Assembly: GCA_903813345.2 (NCBI GenBank)
Contig: CAIIXF020000001.1
Coordinates: forward strand, 59,506,270-59,570,269
DNA: 64,000 bases
Origin: Owenia fusiformis
Lineage: Eukaryota > Annelida > Polychaeta > Sabellida > Oweniidae
Reading direction: 5' to 3'
Shown here: positions 36,736 to 48,769 of the stretch, piece after piece
How positions within the stretch are numbered: position 1 is the stretch's first letter
Layout of the letters: each line of letters begins with the position of its first letter
Notes under the pieces: model-generated
Told to the model about the DNA's origin: nothing
Database searches by the model: none
The model's input: only the letters and a program-made list of their open reading frames with translations
Made by a program: the position numbers and the translations under genes

Positions 36736-37279
36736 TTTCTTGCCCTGGTTGTCATTTCATTTCGTTTAGAATACATATTGTACTAAGCCCCGGGCATCAA
36801 ATTGGTCTTGCCAATTTATATTGTACGGAATGAACAAGCGATCACATTTCAAGTTGTCATTTACCAATTAAAATGTATTCTTATTTCCAATTAAGGATTG
36901 GGGTTTACCAATATAACAAGCAAGATTGTCTGTGTCAAATATGGGCTCCAGGGCCATCCTAGAACATAGCTAAAATCAATCTTGTAATGAGCGACATGTA
37001 ATCACTCATCTACACGTAAAAACCTATAACTTTCACGCTTACCTGAAGAAAGTAGACTAATCTGACGTCATTTTCCTGCGCGCGCATTGAAGTACACGTT
37101 CATGCTTTGTTGAATACGCGTCTGTAAATTGCACGAATATGGTAATCTCATGTAAAAACCTGTAAACTTCACGCTGGCCCACAGGAAATAAACAAATCTG
37201 ACGTCATTTATCTGCGCGCGCATTGAAGTTCACGTTCAAGTTTTGTTAAATACGTGTAGCTTAACCTCTCTAGTATGTT

Positions 37280-37585
37280 AACGTAAATGTGTCCGTAGTC
37301 ATGTGTGCGTGCGTAGACAACCAAACTATTTATCCACTTAATATTATGCTATTGGGGCAAATTGGTTACTTCCCCAACTTTATAAATAATAAATACATGA
37401 GGTCGAACAAATGATTACAGGAATTGAATTATGTTCTTAGGAATAACTTTCTCTTAATACATATTATAATATCTTTATTATATAGCTGAATCTAGTTGTA
37501 TTTATCCCACGATACTACTACTTCCCGGTGAATAACACTCGGGAATAGTTGATATTGAAAAATTCGTAAATTGTCCCGCTCAATA
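37280..37585. other. Short intergenic gap
   Basis: No feature recognised before the minisatellite. Confidence 0.4.
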
Positions 37586-37590
37586 CCGCA

Positions 37591-38755
37591 ATTGAATAGC
37601 CCAGTAGAAGTACATTAATGCAATTGAATAGCCCAGTAGAAGTACATTAATGTAATTGAATAGCCCAGTAGAAGTACATTAATGCAATTGAATAGCCCAG
37701 TAGAAGTACATTAATGCAATTGAATAGTCCAGTAGAAGTACATTAATGCAATTGAATAGTCCAGTAGAAGTACATTAATGCAATTGAATAGCCCAGTAGA
37801 AGTACATTAATGTAATTGAATAGCCCAGTAGAAGTACATTAATGCAATTGAATAGCCCAGTAGAAGTACATTAATGTAATTGAATAGCCCAGTAGAAGTA
37901 CATTAATGCAATTGAATAGCCCAGTATAAGTACATTAATGCAATTGAATAGTCCAGTAGAAGTACATTAATGCAATTGAATAGTCCAGTAGAAGTACATT
38001 AATGCAATTGAATAGCCCAGTAGAAGTACATTAATGCAATTGAATAGCCCAGTAGAAGTACATTAATGCAATTGAATAGCCCAGTAGAAGTACATTAATG
38101 TAATTGAATAGCCCAGTAGAAGTACATTAATGCAATTGAATAGCCCAGTAGAAGTACATTAATGCAATTGAATAGCCCAGTAGAAGTACATTAATGCAAT
38201 TGAATAGTCCAGAAGAAGTACATTAATGCAATTGAATAGCCCAGTAGAAGTACATTAATGTAATTGAATAGCCCAGTAGAAGTACATTAATGCAATTGAA
38301 TAGCCCAGTAGAAGTACATTAATGCAATTGAATAGCCCAGTAGAAGTACATTAATGCAATTGAATAGCCCAGTAGAAGTACATTAATGCAATTGAATAGT
38401 CCAGTAGAAGTACATTAATGCAATTGAATAGTCCAGTAGAAGTACATTAATGCAATTGAATAGCCCAGTAGAAGTACATTAATAGAAACGAATAGTCCAG
38501 TAGAAGTACATTAATGCAATTGAATAGCCCAGTAGAAGTACATTAATGCAATTGAATAGTCCAGTAGAAGTACATTAATGTAATTGAATAGCCCAGTAGA
38601 AGTACATTAATGCAATTGAATAGCCCAGTAGAAGTACATTAATGCAATTGAATAATTGAATAGCCCAGTAGAAGTACATTAATGCAATTGAATAGCCCAG
38701 TAGAAGTACATTAATGCAATTGAATAGTCCAGTAGAAGTACTATAATGCAATTAT
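37591..38755. repeat. 32-bp minisatellite, about 36 copies
   Basis: The unit is GCAATTGAATAGCCCAGTAG followed by AAGTACATTAAT, exactly 32 bp in nearly every copy. Variation is limited almost entirely to two sites (GCAATT or GTAATT; AGCCCAG or AGTCCAG), plus one TATAAG, one AGAAGAAG, one GAAACGAAT copy near 38490 and one partial duplication near 38650. The homogeneity indicates recent expansion. Confidence 0.96.
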
Positions 38756-38759
38756 GAAT

Positions 38760-41565
38760 TTCGTATCAGCTAAACCGCACTTACCTGGATTAGCCTTGTA
38801 GACTTATATAATCACAATATTTCATAATGCGACACAATAATATTTTTAGAAGTTTCTACATTTTTGTGCATTAACATCGTTTGCGGTTATATCAGTCATC
38901 TTGAAGTGATGCGTGACCAGTCTTTTGGTTTTGGATCGTCATAACAGTTTTTTAAATCTATTGTTTGCACTAGATCATTTTGACTGGGTTATTGGGGTTT
39001 TGTTGGCTTTATGTCTCGTTAGGTTATCATCTTAGTTGTTTTATTTTAACTGTGCTTTGCAATATGCGTTGGTCTTTACCACTATATGTACCTACGTTTG
39101 TAGTTCATATTTGAAATGCAGTACAGAATGGTATTATCGTTTTATTTGATCTTCAACATGTTGAAATATCTCCTGGGTTTGTTGCTCGTTCACATTGTCG
39201 TTTTCCCAGTTATTCCTAGGGATTTTGGGTTGTTCTTTTGTTGCCATTTGTACTTTGCAGTGTTCCTTTGCCTCATTTTCTTTGATACCTTTTCTCTACC
39301 TTTATTTTTGACTGTGCTATATTATTTTATATAGAAAATACAGTTAACACAGTCAGAGTTGAAACACATTTAAGTACAAATAATACTTCTTGTAGGAAAA
39401 TAGTCCAAAACACAAGTACAACACCTTAGTTTCCCTCATTGAATTTCATCACTTCAGGTTTGTATTCGACTGTAAGTCATATGAAGAGTTTAAACCTCTT
39501 TGAAAACACTTTCACTCGAGTTTTTTTAAAATCTGGTTGAATGAAATACCAAATCGTGGTTTTCACTCGGATGAACTTATGTACCCTTGAACTTTTTTTG
39601 TAACTAAACTCTAGTTGAGATAAACGATTATGGGTTCGTTGGGACGTTTTTATCGTTTGTGCTTGCTTTATATTTCCTTCTGTTCTCTCTCATTTCAATA
39701 ATACCATGAATTGAATTAACGAATTGAATTTCGAAAGTCTAATTTAGGATGTAATTTATCGACCTGCCAATTCGATCATGACGTATCGTTCAACCAGTGA
39801 CTAATTCTTTGTACAAGAGTACTTACATTGCTCAATTTGTCAGTCAATTTTTCAAACCATAATTTCTTACAGATTGGGATGGCCATTGTCAAAAAAGATA
39901 GATAACAAAATCACTTTACAAGGACAAAACATTCTTGATTTTGACGTGGAGTTGCATTTAGTACGTATTAATATAGACATGTTTATGACGTTTCGATTTT
40001 AGTTTTAGAATTGTTTAAATAGTTAAAAGCTACTGTTGCCGTACACGAGATAAAGACTAATGAAAACATAACTTTATACAATTTAAACATACACTTCTTT
40101 CCTTATTTAGCATACCAAAGTCGGTCAATGATTGGATATTTATGTTCCAAAATTTCCGAAAATGACCAAACATAAACATACTTCAATAAATGATCCAAAG
40201 GGGGACTTCCCGCTGCCAAGAATAATAAATGAATGATAAGACATTTATTTGGACCAAATGTTACGATTCGGCAATAGATTGTATATAAGGAATAAAGCGG
40301 TCAGTTTCATTCTTTATTGTAAATCTAAAAGCTCGAGTGGATGCACTAAACCGTACACATGCGGTACGTGGGCTGAGCTTTGAGTATATCATCAGGATGG
40401 TTATGTAAACATGAATGCAAGGGCGATAAACAAACACAATCCTTGTTACATTAACTTGATTCATTCAAATATTATAGAAATCTAAGAATAAATCTATATT
40501 TTGTAATACAGACAGAGTCGCATCTTCAAACTCAATGAGCAAAGAAATCTAATGATAAAGACAAAGTATCGAATACCAATGAAAAGATGAAACGTTTAAT
40601 CCTGAAACACCTCGATACTTAAGTAGTTGTGGTTACATTTCCCATTATTTTGACATATGCTGAATAATAAACACAATGTAATGAAAACGATGCAATAAGA
40701 TCATCCATTGGATATTATTTCTGTACCGGAATAATGAGACATACATGTACGTATGAATGTTTTTCAGTTTTGGCCAGTTCTGTTTTGGGGTCACAAAATA
40801 CTGTATGTATCAAATGATTGATGTTGCCTTTTAGTCTGAATCCCGAATCTCCTATTTCGCTAGGGAATTGTTCTGATTGTTCCTTAGATCTACAAGTTTC
40901 TTCAATCGAATATGTTTTCCCAATTTCCCCATAAATCTTTAGTTTCTATTCTCTCTTTTTCTAACGTGAATTGACTTAAAACGTGAAAGCTTTCGAACAG
41001 CCCCTTGGGGTATACTAACGCCAGCAATAGGGGTGCTTACGAGCTTGTCACTTTATGCCGCTAAGGAGGACTGATTACTCGCACATTTTCACAAAAGGGT
41101 AAATGCTATTTTTCCATTCTGTGCTTATTACTTTTCACTCTATTTTGAAGTGATTGTAGAGTCTAAAATTAGCCAAAATGTGTTCCACATAAAATCTCAA
41201 TTGATCATCTTATCTATAATAAGACACTGTGAAATCATCCAACATTTCCCGAAAGGCTTAAAAATAATCTCAAAACGATGTAATATTTCGTTTTTAGAAA
41301 TATTTTGCCTTTTCCAATAACGCGATGGTTTAAGATTAAAGACAACCCATTTATCCAGAAGAAGTGAGTAGCTCCCATAATTCTTTCATATTCTATCGTA
41401 TTCGGGGATTCCGTCATCTCCCGCATCATCTCCAATCAAATTGCAGGATGCGATCACGTGAATAATCATGAGCACATTCTCTCTCAGGGCTGCGCAAAGT
41501 AAAATTTGAAATCTTGGAAATGGCGTTAACACCAGTTCAATATCATCATTTTAAACCTTCGGTAA
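38760..41565. other. Intergenic DNA
   Basis: 2.8 kb with no supportable gene or repeat. A hydrophobic 72-codon open frame at 39116-39334 is T-rich and most likely chance. Confidence 0.4.
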
Positions 41566-42103
41566 CCCTACTATCACACCAAACTAGTTCTCACTACGTT
41601 CTCGAAAACGGGCTTCAACTGTGTACGAACGGACTGGACGTACTTAGAACCGGTTGGGGTCTATTTACAAACTTCATAGAACGTACTCGAACGGGTAGGT
41701 CCTCTAGATTGACACCAAGCAAGTTGCCACTACGTTCTTCAAAACTGGTTTTAAACTGTGTGCGAACTGAAAGAACGTAGCTACAATGTTCTACGGTCTG
41801 TTTACGAACTTCATGGACTTTCCCGGACGGAAAATGTAATTTGGAATTTTGAATCGATTCAAAATTCGGTGGCGACCATACCGTTCTGCTATCAGGTCAT
41901 GATGATCTTTTAGACTAATGGACGCATTATACTATGTTGCACACCGACGTGGTGCGACCTGAACGAATTGAAGACTGTTTATGAACGAAGTAGCTAATTA
42001 TTTTAGACATATTTACCGACCACAGCCAGATTGAGCCCGTTTTACGACGTTTTATGTAGGACTGGCAAGAAAGGGTAAGAACTAGTTTGGTGTGATAGGG
42101 GGG
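41566..42103. mobile_element. CCCTACTATCACACC element, copy 1
   Basis: Inverted ends CCCTACTATCACACCAAACT and the complement of AGTTTGGTGTGATAGGGGGG bound 538 bp. Inside are repeated ACGTTCT and GAACG words, an internal second half-end (AAGTTGCCACTACGTTCT), and a palindrome TTTTGAATCGATTCAAAA. Relatives lie at 54095 (partial, reversed) and 55921-57425. No clear flanking duplication here. Confidence 0.85.
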
Positions 42104-45100
42104 ATATACTATTGAAGTTACTCTATCCAAACTTGTAGAGAATACTCATAAAATCACAGCGAACATTGGGAGATTCAGTTCAATGGCAAATGAGGCTTGT
42201 TTATGATTTTTTTTTCGAACGTGCCAATATGCAAGGTCATCTCTGGGCAATCTCCCCCCTACCATTTATCCAAGTATATAAAAGTGTCAATGTCAATGTA
42301 CCTTATCTCTATTGGATTGTTTACAATTCCAGTATTTTAAGGTTCAGGATTTGGATTTGTTCTCTTCCGATTGCAATTGATATTCATACAAAGCACCCTC
42401 ACAGGAAAAATTTGAACTTAATCAATTTGATCTCCAGACAATTTGTTATGTGCCTCAGTCAAATCAGGAAATCATCACCAATTTATCATAAGAAACGCAA
42501 ATATGCCACGATATGCAATGATATACCACAGCAGAACGGATATAGTTCAGCTGATTGGACATTGTCATTGATTTCATAGCTAATATATACCATTAGTTTA
42601 TATATTTGGAGACTACACATACTCTACTATAGTTTGTGTCATACAGTTCTCTATATAGAATTCTCTGGGGACTCTATGTCGGGCACGTTGTTAACGAATC
42701 ATAATATCTAAAGTAGCTTTTGACAAGGGTAGTGGGGATTAAGTTCCATATGTTGATTCCTCAAAACGATATTCAGATTTTGACATTATCGCTATTGTCA
42801 TCAGATCTTATATCACATAGTTGTGATATGAAGTAATTGAACGTTTGTTAAAAACACCTAAAACGCGGGACTACGTTCGTTCCGTAATTGAGCATATATG
42901 GTGCATAAAATATTAATAAAGTACGTGTAATAAGGAAACGCTGTGTGGCAGAATATGATATAATATGATGATAGTGCCAGCGTCAGTGTTTCCGTGTTAG
43001 TTGCAACCTGGGTATCGGCCCATAATCCCATAATTGATTTCATTCCTTCTGGGTGTCTTCCTAATGCATCTGATCTCTCATCAGGTTTGAACAAGGCATT
43101 AATATTATGAACTCCTTTGATATGATCTAACTTTGTGTATACGATCTGGATGCAATGTCTGCCTATATACCTGCCTAGGTCTAGTTGTTTTAGCGTCAAT
43201 ACAACATAGCTTTATGAATATGAAAACAAACATCTGATGTGGTAATGGAATCATGAGTTGGAATCTCTTGTAGCCTCCGATAACTATATTGGTGCCTATT
43301 ACCGAATTAGTTTGATTGACGTTTTTTCAAATATTTCAAGAATTAGATTCAACAAACACATTATATTAATAAACTCTATCTGACTCATAGTCAAGTTGTA
43401 ATAATAACCGCATGGGTCGACGTTTACGTTATTACGACGTGTGAGGTTACGTCAAACAAACACCCAGGGTGCAATAAAAAATATGAGTAACATTATTGTA
43501 TTGGTTGTAATGTAAGCAACATAAATAATCAGAAATGCATAATCTGAAGTTGTTGTCAATTGGAACAAATGCGATATAAAACCACAACAAGGAGATAATG
43601 ACACATTGTCACAGCATTATTGATAAATCCATATACGATAACTATAATGTATACAGGCAACAAAAATATCAACTCGAAGAGGAATTGCTAATAGGCAGCT
43701 TATATTGATCTATGGAGACTGGAAAAGAGTGCGATTACTAGTAAATACCCCATCGCTTGATTTTAATCCTTGTAGAAGTATCCATTTCTGCTGGTCTTTC
43801 ATGTCACATTGTCTCTGAATCAAATCATCGCTGTTTGAAATTTATACGTAAGTGCTAATCGCCGGATTTGTGCTTTATACGATTTTTTCAATGCTGGGTC
43901 ATCGTGAACTATATATTCTTGCGTTGAGTGTTTTGGGACGTTATATGGCCTGATCTTGGATGGAATATTCTTTGAATGATAATGGGATGGGTAAGAGGAG
44001 CAAGTTTATATTTGGCATCCTACATTGTACATGTAGCAGTGCAGATTAGGGAATAGTATTAGTGAACCATCATTCCATACAGAAAATTATTCCACAGGTG
44101 GAGGTGGCTCCATAACCCAGGGTCCATAAATACTGGTCACCGAGATACATCATCTTCTTCCGATTATTATTGGAAGGCGCCCTCAGCTTGCAGATGTGAT
44201 TTAACTTCTCTCTGTATCTAATGGTTGCCCCAGTTGGAATACATGCCTGCTGCAAAGATACTGGTATGGGAAAACTCCTCGTTTGGTGCTTCATCAGTTG
44301 GTAGATGTAAATGATAGGACCAGCAGTAGAGCGCGCAACTATACTTCCAAACTCTGCGAATATGACATATGGCATCATGAATAAGTTCATTGTTCTTAGG
44401 CCTTATTGTCTCATATCTCTCACAAACATAATGAGTGACTCTAAATCTGCAATCTACTTAATTGTCCAATTTCCTCACGGTTTCTTGATTTCTAAGCAAT
44501 TGACCTTCCTTCAAATTGATGTCTTGTTAAGTTGTGAGAGGAACGGGGACATTAGAATTACGTCTGAAGGTCAGTTTTATTCTGATTCTGGATTTTCTGC
44601 CTTCTAAGAGCATAATATACCTCTCATACATGTATAATAGCTGTGCAGTCCTAGTATTTCAGACACCTCTTACTGTAGGCTGAAACAACAATACCTCATT
44701 AATTGAAGTATAGTACTATTTAGGTGTCACTCCGTAAATACCACTTCCGGGTAGGACTTGTTTTTTAATACTTAAAAACGAAGCAATGCCAGCTTCAATG
44801 GTGTGTAGTAGGTTTAAGTTTATGTACTGTGGCAATTTGAGGTATGTATGTAAACCTGAGGCCAAGTACTTTCTAAATGTGCCATTTTTAGAAAAAAATC
44901 GCAAGAATATAGTCCCGTAAACTGGAACTATTTTATTCGTTAATTTTCATCGGTGAAGCAGGGATTTTACCTAAAAATGAGTCCCTATGTTGGCGTAGTG
45001 ATATTTAAAAATCGAGACGCAAACCCTTTGTTAAATATAGGGGAACGCAGAAATATAGTCAGTGTAATTCGTTCGAAAATGGCGATATGTACCCCAGAAC

Positions 45101-45512
45101 TTGAATTTTGTGATTTGTTTCAATAGTTTTCAATCATTTACCGTAGTGACACCTTTACAGTAATTGGGTAGGAAGTGAGTTTCATTTTAGTCACCTTGCA
45201 TTTGACACACATTATATGGTCGGTAGTACATGGTCCATGGTACATGATACCCAATTTGTCTTAGGCTTTGAATATACGATGAGAAAGGGATAACTGTTAG
45301 AAATATGCATATCATTACATCACGGATGTTTGTTGGAACACAAATGATTAATTAGTGCTTTCATTAACAGGGGGCAATTTTGATATTTTCATGGTGAAAA
45401 TGATTTTTGAAGAGATTATCAATATCGTTTTTCACTTTAGATATCCTTGAAGTGTAAGTAAATGTATTAGGCATGTTGTATGTAAACTAACTAAGTAGTT
45501 AACAATAACATA
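42104..45512. other. Intergenic DNA
   Basis: 3.4 kb without a recognisable gene. The longest open frames (42166-42579 plus, 42858-43199 minus, 44070-44390 minus) have no domain I recognise, and I do not call them. Confidence 0.4.
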
Positions 45513-48500
45513 TAGTCTGGCAGAAATATAGGGTATTTTGACATTCAATCGTTTTCTTCGGATTACAATGTTTTTTTTAACTTATCAACATGAATATAGG
45601 ATTGGGACCTCAAAACCACCGGATGCCGGTGCGGCACCCTTGGGCAACTCTCTACAGAGCATTTCTTATACCCCACTGATAAAATATACAGGGGGTACTA
45701 TAAGACACCCTCATATCTCAGATACTGATAAATATATTAACTTGAGATTTTCAGGAATTAGTTTTAGTATGATGCTTGACATGTATGACAAAAATCAAGA
45801 AAAAATCTTAATCCGTTGCTATAGCAACAGTAACAGAACACTATTTGTAACCGTAGAGATGCATTATTTTGCTGGTTTTCAACATTTCTTCATATAGTTG
45901 ATTCTTAAACTAGTATATAGTATTACACTAGTATATAGGACACTGCATATTTTATATTTAGTATTATATATACATGTATATCAAATGAAATCTAATGAAT
46001 TCATACAGTAGTGAGGTTGGCATATAGTCTAGACTTTGGCACTTAGAACATGCATCATAATAAAATCTAATGTAATTATACAATAGAGAGGTTGGCATAG
46101 TCTAGATTTTGGCATACTGTCTAAATTTTATAAGCATTGGCTTTCTTCATCTGAGCAATCAGACTACTAGGTGGCCCTGTATAGCTTCTGGGGGCCACTG
46201 GGGACCATCGTATAGCTTTTAAAGGCACTGTGAATATTTGATTTAACATTAAATTCAATTGGATATTTCTCTAACAGTGAAATTTAATGGCCATGAAACA
46301 TTTCAGATTGACAACATCGTGAATTTTTTGTCAGTGAAAATTTGGGCTTCTGGGGGCCACTGGGGGCCCCTGTATAGCTTCTAAGGCCACCATATAGCTT
46401 TTTTGGGCCACTAGGGGCCCCTGTATAGCTTCTGGGGGCTCCTGTTTAGCTTCTTGGGGACACTGGGGGCCACCATATAGTTTTTGGGAGCCACCGTATA
46501 GCTTCTGGGGGGCCCTTGTATAGTTTCTTGTTTCCGGGGGCTACCATATAGCTTCTGGGGGCTACTAGGGGCCCCTGGATATGCTTCTGGGGGCCACCAT
46601 ATATCTTTCCGGTGCCACTGTATAGCTTTTAGGGGGCACTAGGGGCCACTGTATAGATTCTGGGGGCTACTGGGGGCCCCTGTATAGCTTCTGGAAGTCA
46701 CCATATAGCTTCTAGGGGCCATTCGGAGCCCCTGTATAGCTTCCGGGGGCTACCATATAGCTTCTTGGGGCTACTAGGGGTCCCTGTATAGCTTCTGGGG
46801 GCTCCTGTTTAGCTTCTTTGGGACACTGGGGGGCCACCATATAGTTTTTGGGAGCCACCGTATAGCTTCTGGGGGCCCCTGTATAGTTTCTTGGGGCCAT
46901 TGGGGGCTACCGTACAGCTTCTGGGGGCTACCATATAGCTTCTGGGGGCTACTAGGGGTCCCTGTATAGCTTCTGGGGGCTCCTGTTTAGCTTCTTGAGG
47001 ACACTGGGGGGCCACCATATAGTTTTGGGAGCCACCGTATAGCTTCTGGGGGCCCCTGTATAGTTTCCTGGGTCCATTGGGGGCCACCCTACAGCTTTTG
47101 GGGGCTACCACATAGCTTCTGGGGGCTACTAGGGGTCCCTGTATAGCTTCTGGGGGCTCCTGTTTAGCTTCTTGGGGACACTGGGGGGCCACCATATAGT
47201 TTTTGAGAGCCACCGTATTGCTTCTGGGGGCCCCTGTATAGTTTCTTGGGGCCATTGGGGGCCACCGTACAGCTTCTGAGGGCTACTATATAGCTTCTGG
47301 GGGCCACTGGATACCATCCTATAGCTTCTGGCGGCTACTTGGGGCCACCGTATAGCTTCTTGGTGCCATCACATAGCTTCTGGGGCCTACCATATAGCTT
47401 CTTGGGGCCACTAGGGGCCCCTGTTTAGCTTTTGGGGGCCACTGTAAAGCTTCTTGGAGCCACTGGGGACCACCATATAGCTTCTGGGGGCTACTAGGGG
47501 CCGCTGGATATGCTTCTGGGGGCCACCATATGGCTTTCCGGGGCCACCGTAAATCTTTATGGGGGCACTAGGGGCCACTGTATAGATTCTGGGGGCTACT
47601 GGGGGCCCCTGTATAGCTTCTGGAAGTCTCCATATAGCTTCTAGGGGCCATTTGGAGCCCCGGTATAGCTTCTGGGGGCTACCATATAGCTTCAGGGGGC
47701 TACTAGGGGTCCCTGTATAGCTTCTGGGGGCCACCTTATAGCATCTTGGGGCCACTGGGGCTCCTGTATAGCTTCTGGGGCCACTGGGGTCCATGGTATA
47801 GCTTCTGGGGACCACTGGGGGCATTTTTTATTTGAACCTTGAAAATTAATCTATTTTGCCAGATTTGGTGGCTGTCGAGGTGGGGTAAAATTAAATTATA
47901 ATTTTTTTTTCAAATTCATGTGACTATTTATCTCTAAAGCAGCACTTTTTTACCTAGGGAGCATAACCTTTTCAAGAAGTGTTATTTTGGACCACCTTTT
48001 TAAAGAAAGTGAAATGTAAAAACCTGATTATTAAGTGATGTTACCATAGCAACTGAAATGTTAGATATATTACATAAACCATATGATGAATTTTTTCATC
48101 TTTACTTCTAATCATGTATATACACAGATACGTATTTACTTCAGATGCTTAAAGAATCAAGAATATGAAGAAAATTATGAAAATCAGCAAAATAATGCAT
48201 TTAAACGGTAACAAATAGTGTCTATTTCTGTTGCTATAGCAACGGATTAAGATTTTTTCTTGATTTTTGTCACATGTGTCAAGCATCATACTAAAACCAA
48301 TTCCTGAAAATTTCAAGTTAATATATTTATTAGTGTCTGAGATATGAGGGTGTCTTATAGTACCCCCTGTATATTTTATCAGGGGGTATAAGAAATGCTC
48401 TGTAGAGAGTTGCCCAAGGGTGCCGCTCCGGCATCCAATGGTTTTGAGGTCCCAACCCTATATTTATGCTGATAAGTTAAAAAAACATTGTAATCCGAAG

Positions 48501-48533
48501 AAAACGATTAGCTTTGAAGTTTCTGCCAGACTA
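45513..48533. mobile_element. Long-TIR element enclosing a minisatellite
   Basis: Arms of about 390 bp (45513 to about 45912, and about 48140 to 48533) are reverse complements with good identity. They begin TAGTCTGGCAGAAA and share GGGCAACTCTCTACAGAGCA and TTGCTATAGCAAC. ATA lies outside both ends (45510-45512 and 48534-48536), a possible 3-bp duplication. About 1.7 kb of the 2.2-kb centre is GC-rich minisatellite. The 119-codon open frame in the left arm (45538-45897) is not mirrored as an intact frame and is not a recognised protein. Confidence 0.82.
46150..47825. repeat. TATAGCTTCTGGGGGCCAC minisatellite
   Basis: Irregular units of about 27-30 bp built from TATAGCTTCTGGGGGCCAC. A higher-order unit of about 177-178 bp is visible: CTACTAGGGGTCCCTGTATA recurs at 46771, 46949 and 47126. 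The minus strand gives long open frames of PRSYMVAP-like repeats in several frames. This comes from the purine/pyrimidine bias and absence of stops, and there is no start, signal or splice context to support a gene. Confidence 0.92.
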
Positions 48534-48591
48534 ATATTACGAGAAAATATTAACTACTGACTAAAAGACGGATTTCGACACGTGAACTTTA

Positions 48592-48766
48592 TGCCTCGGT
48601 CATATGTGATCAACGGCAATCATACGGCCTTCGTAGCTTCCAAAATATCAAGTGATTGCTTGCTGCATAGAAAATAGAAATAAGCAGTCGCTGTTGATTT
48701 TCTATATCTATTTTGTGAAGCTACGGTCGTCTTACGCCCGCCGTAGAGCAAAATGTAACCGAGGCT
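48592..48766. mobile_element. TGCCTCGGTCATAT short element
   Basis: 175 bp with inverted ends TGCCTCGGTCATATG and the complement of AAATGTAACCGAGGCT. TTA flanks both sides (48589-48591 and 48767-48769). The interior has AAGCTACG and CGTAGCTTCC mirrored around an AT-rich middle. Its ends resemble those of the 30377 and 55766 elements. Confidence 0.8.
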
Positions 48767-48769
48767 TTA

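Larger units (their letters stand above)
35660..37279. mobile_element. TAGAGAGGTTAAGCTACACG element, nested
   Basis: Inverted ends AACATA(T/C)TAGAGAGGTTAAG followed by CTACACGTA occur at 35660 and, complemented, up to 37279. The right end has two subterminal repeats with AATCTGACGTCATTT and CTGCGCGCGCATTGAAG (near 37068 and 37194); the left has repeated CTACACG and GTACACG words. The middle holds a tRNA-like segment and an inner inverted-repeat unit (35964-36735), so the locus is composite. No transposase recognised. Confidence 0.75.

Noticed and set aside
37591-38755. CRISPR array
   Set aside because: Units are contiguous 32-bp copies without unique spacers, in an animal genome; it is a minisatellite.
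39116-39334. Small multi-span membrane protein
   Set aside because: Hydrophobicity follows from a T-rich strand; no conserved features and no supporting signals.
44070-44390. 106-residue minus-strand open frame as a gene
   Set aside because: No recognisable domain, no splice context, and composition not clearly coding.
46712-47824. Long minus-strand open frames with PRSYMVAP-like repeats, resembling a repetitive structural protein
   Set aside because: They occur in several frames of a GC-rich minisatellite inside a transposon-like inverted repeat, with no signal peptide, splice context or conserved non-repeat domain.
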